Shown: positions 20,903 to 31,241 of the stretch, one piece after another | How positions within the stretch are numbered: position 1 is the first letter of the stretch | Layout of the letters: every line of letters begins with the position of its first letter | Source: Alteromonadaceae bacterium Bs31 | Lineage (GTDB): Bacteria; Pseudomonadota; Gammaproteobacteria; Pseudomonadales; Cellvibrionaceae | DNA length: 64,000 bases | NCBI GenBank assembly: GCA_900177435.1 | Contig: FXAI01000001.1 | Span: 257,982-321,981, forward strand | Direction: 5' to 3' | Made by a program: the position numbers and the translations under genes | The notes under the pieces: generated by a model | What the model was told of the DNA's origin: nothing | The model's input: the letters and a program-made list of their open reading frames with translations, nothing else | The model's database searches: none

Positions 20903-21997
20903 ATGATTCCACAGGGTTTTAGGGCCTTTTTTTTGGTTGTCCTACTGGGCTTTTCCAGTTTCGCTGGTGCTGCCATCGATTTTTATCGCGGTGTGGTCCC
21001 CGTTAAATCACAGTCCACGCAACAGAGAGAGCGGGCGGCAAAACAAGCCTTTGCTCAGGTAGTTGTGCGCCTTTCTGGCAGCTCTCGCTCTCTGGAGCTT
21101 GATGCCATTCGTCAGGCCCAAGCCAGGGCGCTGAAGTATGTGGTGCAGTTTCAATATGTCGCACTGGACGACCCGGAGTTCCTTGCTGAAGGGTACACCG
21201 AACAGATTTCCCTGCAATTTTCGCCGGTTTCCATAAGGAAGCTGTTAATGGCGTCTGACAAGTATTGGCCCACTAACCGGCCATCCACATTGGTGTGGCT
21301 GGTGGAGGATAGCCTGGATTACGGCAAGCAGTTTGTTTCCAACGATATAGCACCAGAAGTCATGAAAGGCTTCGTGCATACCGCCGCAGAGCGGGGCTTG
21401 CCCCTTACTTACCCCTTGCTGGATCTGCAGGATCAGATGCGCCTGAGCGCCGATCAGGTTTGGCAGCTGGATGATGAAGCCATTCTTGTTGCCTCTCAGC
21501 GCTATAACGCTGATGTGGTTTTGGTGGGGCGATTTTCCTCTACATCAAAAGGCGAGTACCTGGCTACCTGGCAATTTTTTCACCGGGGAGACTCACGAGT
21601 ATACGACAGCCGTAATAATGACGCGGCCGAGCTGGGAGCCTATGCTTTGAACCCCTTGGCGGATTATCTGGGGAACCGTTATGCCATTGTGCCCACCGAA
21701 GAGCAGTCGCCAGCAGTGGTCATGCAGTTAAGTGGCATAAGCAGTTTTGCTAATTACCGGGCAGCCCTGGATTACCTGGAAAAGATGGCTGCGGTATCAC
21801 TGCTGCAGTTGAGCGCCGTAAGGGACGATACCTTGTTGTTGTCCCTGGGAACCGAGGCCAGCGTAGAGCGCTTCGTGAGTGTTGTGGCGCTGGATGGCCG
21901 AATGGAGCAGCAGGAAAGTGTGGGTGATTTACCGGCCTGGCAGCAAACAGCGCAGGGCACTCAGGAGAACCCGCTTCGCTTTCGCTGGTTGCGATGA
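20903..21997 (+). CDS. DUF2066 family exported protein
   Basis: A 364-residue protein with a signal peptide (about 1-23, ending FAGA), then the DUF2066 segment beginning IDFYRGVVPVKSQSTQQRERAAKQAFAQVVVRLSG. The function of this family is not established. It has conserved linkage between purM and hda in gammaproteobacteria, as here. It is probably periplasmic. hda follows after 69 bases, so co-transcription is plausible. Confidence 0.8.
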   Translation: MIPQGFRAFFLVVLLGFSSFAGAAIDFYRGVVPVKSQSTQQRERAAKQAFAQVVVRLSGSSRSLELDAIRQAQARALKYVVQFQYVALDDPEFLAEGYTEQISLQFSPVSIRKLLMASDKYWPTNRPSTLVWLVEDSLDYGKQFVSNDIAPEVMKGFVHTAAERGLPLTYPLLDLQDQMRLSADQVWQLDDEAILVASQRYNADVVLVGRFSSTSKGEYLATWQFFHRGDSRVYDSRNNDAAELGAYALNPLADYLGNRYAIVPTEEQSPAVVMQLSGISSFANYRAALDYLEKMAAVSLLQLSAVRDDTLLLSLGTEASVERFVSVVALDGRMEQQESVGDLPAWQQTAQGTQENPLRFRWLR

Positions 21998-22066
21998 TGG
22001 CTAATACCAAGCATGTTCGGTAATATTTAACAGGTTCAATTATTAAAGGCTGGTTTTTATCACGTA

Positions 22067-22789
22067 ATGAGCACTAGCGCCCCCCAACAACTTAGCCTGG
22101 GAGTCTCCCTGAGGGACGAGGCCACCTTCGAAAATTATTTTGTCTCTGGCGACGTAAATTCTCAGGCTATCAGTGCGTTAAAAAATCTTTCTGAAAACTT
22201 GCTGCTGGGAGCTGGGCCGCAGTTCTTGGTGATATGGGGTGCACGTGGTGCCGGGCTGAGTCATTTGGTTCAGGCGGTATGTCATTCCGTTGGTAGCAAG
22301 GCAAGCATTCAGTATTTACCTATGGCTGATGTAAGAGGCTATGCTGCAGACGACCTATGCGATGGTTTAGAGCAAATGGATCTGGTTTGCCTAGATGGTA
22401 TTGAGCATATTTGCGGGAACAGGGAATGGGAACAGGCCATTTTCCATTTGTATAATCGTCTGAAGGATGGCGGCAAGTCGCTACTTATTGCATCGCATAC
22501 CAGCCCGCCCTCACTCCCTATTTTCCTGGCTGATCTTAAATCCCGCGTGCTGGGCTGCACTATCTTTCATGTAGAAAGCCTGAGCGATGAAGCAAAAATG
22601 CAAGCACTCTCCATGCGAGCGGCTGCTCGTGGTTTCCAGTTGCCGGAAGAAGTGGCGAATTATATTTTAAAGCGCTCAGCGCGGGATATGGTTGAGCTTT
22701 TTGCGATTTTGAATCAGCTTGATGATGCGTCGCTGCAAGAGCAACGACGCCTGACCATTCCTTTTGTAAAAGACATCCTGGGGTATTAA
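22067..22789 (+). CDS. hda: DnaA regulatory inactivator Hda
   Basis: Hda binds the DNA-loaded sliding clamp and stimulates ATP hydrolysis by DnaA, limiting re-initiation. The 240-residue protein starts with the clamp-binding motif QQLSLGV (7-13) and has the AAA+ layout: Walker A GARGAGLSHL (58-67), Walker B-like LVCLDGIEHI, then WEQAIFHLYNRLKDGGKSLLIAS. The Walker A Lys is replaced by Leu64 (Escherichia coli Hda has Arg there). Purine genes and DUF2066 upstream support the call. Confidence 0.93.
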   Translation: MSTSAPQQLSLGVSLRDEATFENYFVSGDVNSQAISALKNLSENLLLGAGPQFLVIWGARGAGLSHLVQAVCHSVGSKASIQYLPMADVRGYAADDLCDGLEQMDLVCLDGIEHICGNREWEQAIFHLYNRLKDGGKSLLIASHTSPPSLPIFLADLKSRVLGCTIFHVESLSDEAKMQALSMRAAARGFQLPEEVANYILKRSARDMVELFAILNQLDDASLQEQRRLTIPFVKDILGY

Positions 22790-22892
22790 CATCATCTAGT
22801 ACTAACACCCCTCAGTGCTAATTACCTCAAGGCCTGCAGTACTCACGCTGGCAGCGCTATACCTGCGCCACTATAGATAAAAGCCAAAACGA

Positions 22893-24746
22893 TTACGGCG
22901 CATAACACTCTAGGCAGTGGGCGAAGGTGCTTGCTTGTTGGCCTTCCTCCCATTGTAGGGCTGTTTGCAAAAGCGCTTGCATACTGTCCAGAAACGGCAA
23001 TGTGTTTTGCAATTTTGCCATAAGCTTGAGTTGCTCAAGTTTTTCTGCACCCTCAAAATTTACCTGCTGCATGAGTTCAAGCATTATTTCTTCCATGGCA
23101 GACAGAGGTTGTTGAATTAATTTGATCTCGTAGTCTGCCAGGCTTTTGCTTTTTGCAACGGCTTCGATTGTGTCATGCAGTGAGCCGAGTTTATCCACCA
23201 GGCCCAGGGCTTTTGCTGTTTTACCGGTCCAAACGCGGCCGCCGGCAATTTCGTTCACGCTGGTGGGGTCGCTGCCCCTGGCATCGGCGACGATTGTTAA
23301 AAAGCGCTGGTAAACATCGTTTACGCCCGATTGAATTAAATTTTGTGCGCTTTGGGATAGCGGCCTATCGATATTATAAATATCGGAAAGCAGCCCAGTG
23401 CCTACACCGTCGGAATGAATACCCAGGCGCTTCACCGATTCGGATACATTAGGAATTAGCCCCCAAACACCAATGGACCCGGTGAGTGTTGTGGGTGTTG
23501 CCCAAATTTCCTCTGCGGCAGTGGACATCCAGTACCCGCCGGAAGCGGCCATACTGCCCATGGAGATATACACCGGCAGGCCACCTTCTTTTGCACTGAG
23601 AATTTCTTGCCTGAGGACTTCTGATGCAAAGGCGCTGCCGCCACCGCTGTTAACACGAATGATAAGTGCCTCCAGGGAATCGTCATCGCTGGCTTGCTTT
23701 ATGAGTTCGCTTAAGCTGTCTCCGCCAATTGAACCTTTATCTCTATGGCCATCGAGGATTACACCGCTGGCAACAATAAGGCCAATTTTTTTCTTTTCCT
23801 CAGCAAATGGATTTTGTGTAGCTTGGGCATATATTTTATAACTGACGGATTGAAAGGTGTCTTTATCGTCTTTGTCAGCACCTACTTGTTCTGCAAGTGA
23901 TTTTTTAATGGCATTGCGAGGCATCACCTCATCAATTAGGCCAGAGAGTAAAGCAATTTCGCTTAAGTTTTCTTTGCGTACACTTGGCGTGCTGGCCACT
24001 GCAGAAATATATTTATCAATGGCATTATCTTCCAGCCCTCGATTGTTGGTAATAACATGGGAATAGCGTCGCCACAAGTCAGCCAGCCAGCGTTGATTGT
24101 GCTCGCGGGACTGATCAGACATATCGTTTCGCATATAGGGTTCAACTGCATCTTTATAGTCGCCTACGCGAAAAACGTGAAAACGGACAGAGAGCTTTTC
24201 TGACGCCTCCAGATAATAATTGCGGTACATGCCAAAACCCGTGAGTAAAATATTACCCATGTCGGTCATGTAGATTGTGTCGGCGTAACTGGCGAGAAAG
24301 TACTGTTGTTGTGAGTAATTATCGGCGTAGGCGTAAATAGGCTTGCTGGCTTCCTTAAACAGTTTAAGGGCCTGCCCCAGCTCTTCCATTTTACTGATGC
24401 CACCGCCGGTAAAATGGTTGAGGTTTAGTACCATTGCGGTAATGCGTTTGTCCTCTGCGGCTTTGTGTATTGTGTCGATGAGTTCTCGCAGCTGTGTTTC
24501 TGGGGCTCTCTCGCTGCCAAACAGCAGGTCAGCGGCAGAGGGCGTGTAGCTTAATTCATCTACCAGAAAGCCTTCGGGTGCCACGTAAAGTGCAGTTTGA
24601 TCGGGAATGGAGTTATCTGGTGCGTTAATGATACTGGTGATAATAACCACCAATATCAATAGAAAAATCAGATTAAAAAAACTGGTTCTTAAAAACGTTA
24701 TTATTTTCCAGAATGTATTCCATATAGTGGAAATAAATTTAAACAT
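22893..24746 (-). CDS. sppA: Signal peptide peptidase SppA, 67-kDa type
   Basis: SppA is a membrane-bound serine protease that degrades cleaved signal peptides. The 617-residue product has one N-terminal membrane segment (about 22-40) and two tandem SppA domains, as in the enterobacterial form. The expected Lys/Ser catalytic pair is visible as K198 in GDYKDAVEPY and S402 in MAASGGYW. It is the last gene of a tight four-gene operon (arsC, wrbA, DUF2069, sppA), starting 3 bases after the DUF2069 gene. Confidence 0.95.
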   Translation of the reverse strand: MFKFISTIWNTFWKIITFLRTSFFNLIFLLILVVIITSIINAPDNSIPDQTALYVAPEGFLVDELSYTPSAADLLFGSERAPETQLRELIDTIHKAAEDKRITAMVLNLNHFTGGGISKMEELGQALKLFKEASKPIYAYADNYSQQQYFLASYADTIYMTDMGNILLTGFGMYRNYYLEASEKLSVRFHVFRVGDYKDAVEPYMRNDMSDQSREHNQRWLADLWRRYSHVITNNRGLEDNAIDKYISAVASTPSVRKENLSEIALLSGLIDEVMPRNAIKKSLAEQVGADKDDKDTFQSVSYKIYAQATQNPFAEEKKKIGLIVASGVILDGHRDKGSIGGDSLSELIKQASDDDSLEALIIRVNSGGGSAFASEVLRQEILSAKEGGLPVYISMGSMAASGGYWMSTAAEEIWATPTTLTGSIGVWGLIPNVSESVKRLGIHSDGVGTGLLSDIYNIDRPLSQSAQNLIQSGVNDVYQRFLTIVADARGSDPTSVNEIAGGRVWTGKTAKALGLVDKLGSLHDTIEAVAKSKSLADYEIKLIQQPLSAMEEIMLELMQQVNFEGAEKLEQLKLMAKLQNTLPFLDSMQALLQTALQWEEGQQASTFAHCLECYAP

Positions 24747-24749
24747 AAT

Positions 24750-25127
24750 TTAAACCTTTGCGAGTCTTTGTAGCCATCGAGATGCCATCATGGCAGCAAT
24801 GAATGTTGAGCTTGTAAGTGCAACGAAGATAAAGTCAGACCAGTTTGCGGTGGACATAAACGCGCCGTCGACTGCCTTCACAAAATAAATAAGCATTAAA
24901 AAACATAGCCAGCTATAACTGCGGTAGTATTTTTGCACGAGGCCGGGGAGCAGTAATAGCAAGGGTAGCGACTGCAATAAATAAACAACCCAGTTCGGCC
25001 CGCTTTCCCTGGAGAAATGCCAGAAGGTAAATAGCAGCAAAATTGCCGAATAGCTTAGCGCCGTGGCCAAAACGCCAAACTTTGTTTTAACTGCCAGGTT
25101 TTTTATTGGCTTTACTGGTTTTGACAT
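24750..25127 (-). CDS. DUF2069 family membrane protein
   Basis: A 125-residue protein with four hydrophobic segments, ending ASRWLQRLAKV. The pattern FTFWHFSRESGPNWVVYLLQSLPLLLLLPG is that of the DUF2069 family, small inner-membrane proteins usually encoded beside wrbA, as here. Function unknown. It lies 6 bases after wrbA and 3 bases before sppA in the same operon. Confidence 0.85.
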   Translation of the reverse strand: MSKPVKPIKNLAVKTKFGVLATALSYSAILLLFTFWHFSRESGPNWVVYLLQSLPLLLLLPGLVQKYYRSYSWLCFLMLIYFVKAVDGAFMSTANWSDFIFVALTSSTFIAAMMASRWLQRLAKV

Positions 25128-25133
25128 AAATCT

Positions 25134-26077
<944 letters not shown>

Positions 26078-26092
<15 letters not shown>

Positions 26093-26113
26093 GGTCATAA
26101 TATCCTGCATGGT
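26078..26113 (-). repeat. 18-bp tandem duplication at the arsC start
   Basis: CATAATATCCTGCATGGT occurs twice back to back (26078-26095 and 26096-26113). Read on the reverse strand each copy carries a start codon and an AGGAT sequence, so the second copy adds six in-frame codons (MQDIMT) ahead of the usual start. Confidence 0.95.
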
Positions 26114-26200
26114 ATGTTTATCTGATTTGTGCGGAAAACCGGTATTCTAAACTTTTTGTAGCGGGGTGGCACAGGGCAGGCTCCGATTGAGGAAATAAAA

Positions 26201-27502
26201 ATGCAACAAGCATTGGGTGAAAATACGCAAAAGCTCCGCAGGTGGCTTCACAGCCTGGGAAATTTTTTTGTAGATTTGTATCGCGAATTTATGGACAAGG
26301 GCTGCCAAAAGAGCGCGGCTGCACTCACCTACATGACACTGTTCGCGCTGGTACCACTGATGACAGTGACCTACGCCATGTTTTCAGTCATACCCGCCTT
26401 TGACGGGGTGGCGGAGGAACTGCAAAGCCTGATTTTTTCCCACCTTATACCGGCGAGTGGCGATGAAGTTACCCGCTACCTTTCCGACTTTTCGTCACAG
26501 GCTCGCCGTCTCACATCGCTGGGTATTGCCATTCTATTAGTCACAGCCTATTTAATGCTCACCAATATCGAAAAGACCTTTAACGCTATCTGGGGTGTCA
26601 AGCAATCCAGAAGCGGCCTGTTCGGCTACCTCATCTATTGGGCGATTCTCAGCGTCGGTCCCTTGCTGCTGGGCGCGGGCTTCGTGGTAAGCACCTATCT
26701 CTTATCCCTTAAGCTGGTTGTTTCCGAGCTGGAGGCACTGGGTTTGGCGACAGCTTTATTTCGTGTGCTGCCCTGGCTGCTCACCAGCATTGCTTTCACC
26801 ATGCTGTTTGTGACCGTACCCAATTGCCGGGTTCCTTTTCGCTTTGGCCTGATGGGGGGAATTCTTACTGCAATCTGCTTCGAATTACTCAAGACCCTGT
26901 TCAGCTACCTTGTGGCCAATTCCAGCTTTAAGTTGATTTATGGCGCTTTTGCGGTGGTGCCTCTGTTTTTACTCTGGATCAATTTTTTGTGGACCATCAT
27001 TCTCGCCGGGGCCGTATTTGTGCGCACGCTCGCGGAGCATAGCTACTCCAGTAAAATTATGCGCCATTCGGATATGTTGGCGGTGCTGCGCTGTCTTTCG
27101 CTGTTTCGGGATAAAACTCAAACAGGAGACACCGTGAGCGACAAAGATTGTGTTCGCCTGGGTATAGGGCTTGTGCACTGGCAGCACCTGCGGTCTATGT
27201 TGGTTCAGCAGCGCTGGATAGCGGTTACGGATAGCGGAGATTACGTGCTCAGCCGAGATCTCAAACGAGAGAGCCTGTGGACGGTAGCTCAGCTGGTAAA
27301 ACTGCCCGTGGATGAGCGTTTTCCTGATAGCGCCGGGCCAGTAAGTGAGCCGGAGCCCTGGTTGGCAAGCTTCCTTGAGGCCCACGATCGCCTGGGGGAG
27401 TTGGCGAAGGAGACATTGTCTAGGCCTCTGGAAGATATGTTTTCCACAGGTGTGGCGGCAGAATCTGCAGGTGGTGGCAAGGTGACACCGCCAAGCGGCT
27501 AA
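26201..27502 (+). CDS. YihY/RNase BN-family inner-membrane protein
   Basis: A 433-residue protein whose first 290 residues form the six-helix YihY domain: KGCQKSAAALTYMTLFALVPLMTVTYAMF, TAYLMLTNIEKTFNAIWGV and FKLIYGAFAVVPLFLLWINFLWTIILAGA. The C-terminal ~140 residues are cytoplasmic and look winged-helix-like. The family was once called ribonuclease BN, but that assignment is known to be wrong; the true function is unknown. The gene follows the divergent arsC operon. Confidence 0.9.
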   Translation: MQQALGENTQKLRRWLHSLGNFFVDLYREFMDKGCQKSAAALTYMTLFALVPLMTVTYAMFSVIPAFDGVAEELQSLIFSHLIPASGDEVTRYLSDFSSQARRLTSLGIAILLVTAYLMLTNIEKTFNAIWGVKQSRSGLFGYLIYWAILSVGPLLLGAGFVVSTYLLSLKLVVSELEALGLATALFRVLPWLLTSIAFTMLFVTVPNCRVPFRFGLMGGILTAICFELLKTLFSYLVANSSFKLIYGAFAVVPLFLLWINFLWTIILAGAVFVRTLAEHSYSSKIMRHSDMLAVLRCLSLFRDKTQTGDTVSDKDCVRLGIGLVHWQHLRSMLVQQRWIAVTDSGDYVLSRDLKRESLWTVAQLVKLPVDERFPDSAGPVSEPEPWLASFLEAHDRLGELAKETLSRPLEDMFSTGVAAESAGGGKVTPPSG

Positions 27503-27581
27503 GCAAATTAATGTGAACAGACGCTAGGTGATGTCTATACTCAAAGGGACTAATGCCTCTAAAAGCAGACTTTAACGCAAT

Positions 27582-27947
27582 ATGGCGATACCGCTACTCA
27601 TATGTGACGATTCCAACATGGCCCGCAAGCAGGTGGCTCGGGCCCTGCCCGAAAGTTGGGAAGTTAATGTTACCTTCGCTGGCAACGGTGTTGAGGCCTT
27701 ACAGGCTATCCGTGAAGGTAAGGGGGAGATGGTATTTCTGGATCTGACCATGCCGGAGCTGGATGGCTTTGGTGTATTGGAAACGGTGCGCAAGGAGGAT
27801 CTCAAAAGCGTCGTTATCGTTATCTCCGGGGATATTCAGCCGGAAGCCCACGAACGAGTCAAAGCCCTTGGGGCGCTCGCCTTTATCAAAAAACCCATCG
27901 ATAAAGAAAAGCTACACGCTGTTCTAGAAACCTACGGCTTACTGTAA
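27582..27947 (+). CDS. Single-domain response regulator (CheY-like)
   Basis: A stand-alone receiver domain of 121 residues. The acidic pocket is DD in LLICDDSNMARK, the phospho-acceptor is the Asp in MVFLDLTMPELDG, and the conserved Lys lies in FIKKPID. There is no output domain and no histidine kinase next to it. It starts at the ATG at 27582, 79 bases after the YihY gene. The partner is unknown. Confidence 0.9.
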   Translation: MAIPLLICDDSNMARKQVARALPESWEVNVTFAGNGVEALQAIREGKGEMVFLDLTMPELDGFGVLETVRKEDLKSVVIVISGDIQPEAHERVKALGALAFIKKPIDKEKLHAVLETYGLL

Positions 27948-28181
27948 AACCTCTTCCCAACAAGCTGTTACAATCCCGTCTAATCTGGATGTGGTTCCAG
28001 CACGCTAATTATTTTTTAGCGGAGAATACAAAACGTTTTTAAGTAAGGCTTTGTGCCACAGTGATGCTTGCTGATTTTTAGCTGTTCTGTACGTCTCTGC
28101 GCCCACATTAACGTGGCGAAAAAGTTAAAAATTTGTCGGTGGTAGCTCTATCCGGGCTAAACAATAAACAATGGTGAGTGA

Positions 28182-29429
28182 GTGGAACTTTCAGATTTTG
28201 GCCAGCGGTTTTGCGGGGAATCCGGCATATCTTCCTTGATGGAAGATTTGGGTGAGGCCTTGAATAATAATCCTGAGATACTCTTTCTGGGCGGCGGAAA
28301 CCCTGCCCGCATCCCCGCGTTTGAGGCTTTGCTTGCTGAGCATCTAAAGAGTATCAGTGCCGATGAAAACGCCTTGCATAAACTGCTCGGGGTTTATCAG
28401 TCACCACAGGGGAATGAGCTTTTTATATCGCAATTGGCGGATTTTTTTCGCCAGCGATATGATTGGCCCGTTAGCGAAAAAAATATTGCTATCAGTAACG
28501 GCAGTCAATCAGCTTTTTTTATCCTGTTTAATATGCTTGCGGGTGAGGGGGCTGTAAATAAAAAAGTACTTTTACCCCTAATGCCTGAGTACCTCGGTTA
28601 TAGAGAGCAGATAATATCGCCAGACGCTTTTGCTGGTACCGCGGCAAAAATCCAGCTTATTGGTGATACGCAGTTTAAATACCACATAGATTTTGATGCG
28701 CTGGCAATAAACCACAACATTTCCGCAATAGCGGTGTCGAGGCCAACCAACCCCTCGGGTAATGTTATTACCGACCACGAATTGCAAGAACTCAATCGAC
28801 TTTCAATCAACAATAATATTCCTTTGCTGGTTGATTGTGCCTACGGCCAACCGTTCCCCGGTGTTATTTACACCGAGGCAAAGCTGCAATGGCAGCCTAA
28901 TAACATCTTCGTGTTGAGCTTATCAAAATTGGGTTTGCCGGGGGCCCGTACAGGTATTGTTGTGGCCAGCGAAGAACTGATTCAGCAGTTTAGTCGGGCG
29001 AATACGGTGATGAGCCTCGCGTGCGGTAATTTGGGCCCACAGCTTGCGAGTAGCTTGCTGCAAGCTAATTCCATGAATGATATCTGCTCAACTATTATTT
29101 TGCCTTATTATCAGCAGAAACGTCAGTTGATGCTTGGCCTGTTAGCGCAACACTTTAAGGGGCTCGCATACCGAGTGCATGTTTCTGAGGGCGCCTTTTT
29201 TGTGTGGTTGTGGTTTCCTGAGCTAGCCGTTAATAGTCAGCAGCTTTATGAGCGTTTAAAAAAGCGTAATGTGCTGATAATGGCGGGAGAGCATTTCTTT
29301 TATGGGCTAGAAAAAAGTGATGTACACAGCCAGCAGTGTATACGGCTGAACTTCTGTCAGGATGAAGCTGTTTTAGACCAGGCGCTGGCGATTATTGTTG
29401 ATGAATTAAAAAAACTGCATTGCCTCTAA
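28182..29429 (+). CDS. avtA: Valine--pyruvate aminotransferase
   Basis: AvtA is a PLP-dependent transaminase exchanging amino groups between valine/alanine and their keto acids. The 415-residue protein aligns by eye with Escherichia coli AvtA along its length: FLGGGNPARIPAF, SNGSQSAFFILFN, SRPTNPSGNVITD, and LSLSKLGLPGARTG, which holds the PLP lysine. The start is GTG at 28182; an ATG at 28171 is out of frame. Its stop is 2 bases from the stop of convergent gntK. Confidence 0.95.
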   Translation: MELSDFGQRFCGESGISSLMEDLGEALNNNPEILFLGGGNPARIPAFEALLAEHLKSISADENALHKLLGVYQSPQGNELFISQLADFFRQRYDWPVSEKNIAISNGSQSAFFILFNMLAGEGAVNKKVLLPLMPEYLGYREQIISPDAFAGTAAKIQLIGDTQFKYHIDFDALAINHNISAIAVSRPTNPSGNVITDHELQELNRLSINNNIPLLVDCAYGQPFPGVIYTEAKLQWQPNNIFVLSLSKLGLPGARTGIVVASEELIQQFSRANTVMSLACGNLGPQLASSLLQANSMNDICSTIILPYYQQKRQLMLGLLAQHFKGLAYRVHVSEGAFFVWLWFPELAVNSQQLYERLKKRNVLIMAGEHFFYGLEKSDVHSQQCIRLNFCQDEAVLDQALAIIVDELKKLHCL

Positions 29430-29431
29430 GC

Positions 29432-29983
29432 TCAGTCTATTTGCGAAAGGCTTGCTAGCGCCTGATTTAATACCGCTTCCATGGGCGCGTTGGTGTCTAA
29501 TTGAATGACGTCTTGCTCCTTATGAGGTAGCTCCAGTGCTTCAAACTGACTATCCAGCAGCGTGCTGGGCATAAAATGTCCTTCTCGGGTATTCATCCTT
29601 TTAGCAATAAGTTCTTTTGGCCCATGTAAAAAAAAGAACAATACATCAGCATTGTTTATTCTTAACAAGTTTCTGTGTTGCTGTCGCAGGCCAGAAAATG
29701 CCAGCACATGACTATTGCCCGCTGCTGCTTCGTTTTCCAGATGAGCGCGAATGGCTTTTACCCAGGGTAATCGCATCTCATCGCTTAAGGGCAAGCCGCT
29801 GGCCATGTGAGCTTTATTTCCCTCACTGTGAAAATCATCTGCGTCCAGGGTAACAATTCCAAGTGCGGCGCCAAGCTCGTTGGCAAGCGTGGTTTTACCG
29901 CTACCGGATACACCCATCACAATCAATACCCTGGGCTTGTTGGTGGTGCTGTCGAACTCAGTCTTTTGTTTATCTGCGCTCAT
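29432..29983 (-). CDS. gntK: Gluconokinase
   Basis: GntK phosphorylates D-gluconate to 6-phosphogluconate. The 183-residue protein has a Walker A P-loop VMGVSGSGKTT (about 22-32), then LDADDFHSEGNKAHMASGLPLSDEMRLPW, the signature of the shikimate-kinase-like gluconokinases. It is divergent from a LacI-family regulator, with a candidate operator in between. In this locus its substrate is probably gluconate released from cellobionate by the GH94 phosphorylase; that is inference from context. Confidence 0.93.
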   Translation of the reverse strand: MSADKQKTEFDSTTNKPRVLIVMGVSGSGKTTLANELGAALGIVTLDADDFHSEGNKAHMASGLPLSDEMRLPWVKAIRAHLENEAAAGNSHVLAFSGLRQQHRNLLRINNADVLFFFLHGPKELIAKRMNTREGHFMPSTLLDSQFEALELPHKEQDVIQLDTNAPMEAVLNQALASLSQID

Positions 29984-30038
29984 AAGAATAGGCTTATATA
30001 TTAAGCGGTGGGTACCAGAAACATTATCAAGATTTGGT

Positions 30039-30054
30039 ATGATAGCGCAATCAT
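30039..30054. promoter_or_regulatory. Candidate operator of the LacI/GntR-type regulator
   Basis: ATGATAGCGCAATCAT is a 16-bp near-perfect palindrome (one mismatched pair) with a central GCGC, the symmetry expected of LacI-family sites. It sits in the 193-base gap between divergent gntK and the regulator gene, 56 bases upstream of gntK. The palindrome is seen; binding is inferred. Confidence 0.5.
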
Positions 30055-30176
30055 GATGCCTGTGATAAGGTGCATCGCACGGATTGACACGTCATTTTGT
30101 TGTGAGTGTATAGGCATTTGGTGTGCTAATCCAAGTGGTAAATAAAAATAAAGAGCTGTAGATTTAGGTCGTTCCC

Positions 30177-31190
30177 ATGAGCCGAAGAGTTACCTTGTCC
30201 GATGTGGCAGAGTTGTCAGGTGTTAGCGCTATCACAGTGTCGCGCGTGTTGAACCAGCCAGAAAAAGTTTCTGAACCTGTACAAAATAAGGTGAACGCTG
30301 CCATAAGTAAGCTTGGCTACATACCCAATCGCTCTGCCAGCGCACTTGCTTCTGCGCGCTCTGGTGTAATAGGGGTGGTAATACCCTCCCTGTCAAACAA
30401 TGTTTTTAACGATGTACTGCGAGGCGTCTACGATGTAACCGGGCCTGCAGGCTATCAAGTATTACTGGTGGATACCCACTACTCGCCTATCGAAGAAGAG
30501 CGAATGATTCGCACCCTGCTGGGGCAAGCACCGGAAGCCATGATAATTACCGGTGGTAACCAGACAGAGCATGCGCGTAAGCTGCTGGAAAAAGCCGAAA
30601 TTCCCATTGTGCAAATCATGGATAAACTGGATGAGCCCGTTGATATGAACGTAGGTTTCAGCCACCGCAAAGCTGCTTTCGAGGTGGTTGAGCGCATACT
30701 TGCAGCGGGCTATACCAAGCTGGGCTTCCTGGGCGCCCGCATGGATCCACGCGCGCAGCAGCGCTTGCAGGGTTATCGCCTTGCCATGGAACAGGCGGGC
30801 TTGCTTAATGATGACCTTGTTCTTACCACGCCCAGGCCCTCATCAATTGCCATGGGCTGCGAGCTTTTTAAGGGGCTGGTAGCCCAATCTGGTGGTCTGT
30901 GCGATGCAGTATTTTGTGTTAATGATGATTTGGCGCTCGGCACCTTGTTTGAGTGCCAGCGCATGAATATTTCTATACCGAAAGATTTGGCTATCTGTGG
31001 CTTTAATGATATAGAGGCATCAGCTTTGGTTAATCCACCCCTTTCAAGCGTGCGCGTTCCGCGCCATGAAATGGGAGTGGTGGCAACAGAAATGGTGATT
31101 AAAGCCATTAAAGGCGAAGTGATAAGTGAACGTGTTGTAGACTGTGGTTATCAAATAAAAATGAGAGAATCGACTCGCGCCGTAGCTTAG
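30177..31190 (+). CDS. LacI-family transcriptional regulator, GntR-like
   Basis: The 337-residue protein has an N-terminal helix-turn-helix (VTLSDVAELSGVSAITVSRVLNQPEKVSEP, about 5-34), the hinge (SASALASARSGVIGVVIPS) and a periplasmic-binding-protein-like effector domain ending in CGYQIKMRESTR. It most resembles the LacI-family gluconate repressor GntR, and its position beside gluconokinase agrees. It probably represses gntK and the downstream transporter and phosphorylase genes in the absence of gluconate or a related aldonate. The transporter gene starts 51 bases after its stop. Confidence 0.85.
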   Translation: MSRRVTLSDVAELSGVSAITVSRVLNQPEKVSEPVQNKVNAAISKLGYIPNRSASALASARSGVIGVVIPSLSNNVFNDVLRGVYDVTGPAGYQVLLVDTHYSPIEEERMIRTLLGQAPEAMIITGGNQTEHARKLLEKAEIPIVQIMDKLDEPVDMNVGFSHRKAAFEVVERILAAGYTKLGFLGARMDPRAQQRLQGYRLAMEQAGLLNDDLVLTTPRPSSIAMGCELFKGLVAQSGGLCDAVFCVNDDLALGTLFECQRMNISIPKDLAICGFNDIEASALVNPPLSSVRVPRHEMGVVATEMVIKAIKGEVISERVVDCGYQIKMRESTRAVA

Positions 31191-31241
31191 GCAAAATACA
31201 ATACAACAATAATAAATGTAATGGGTTTTGTGGGGGAATCT

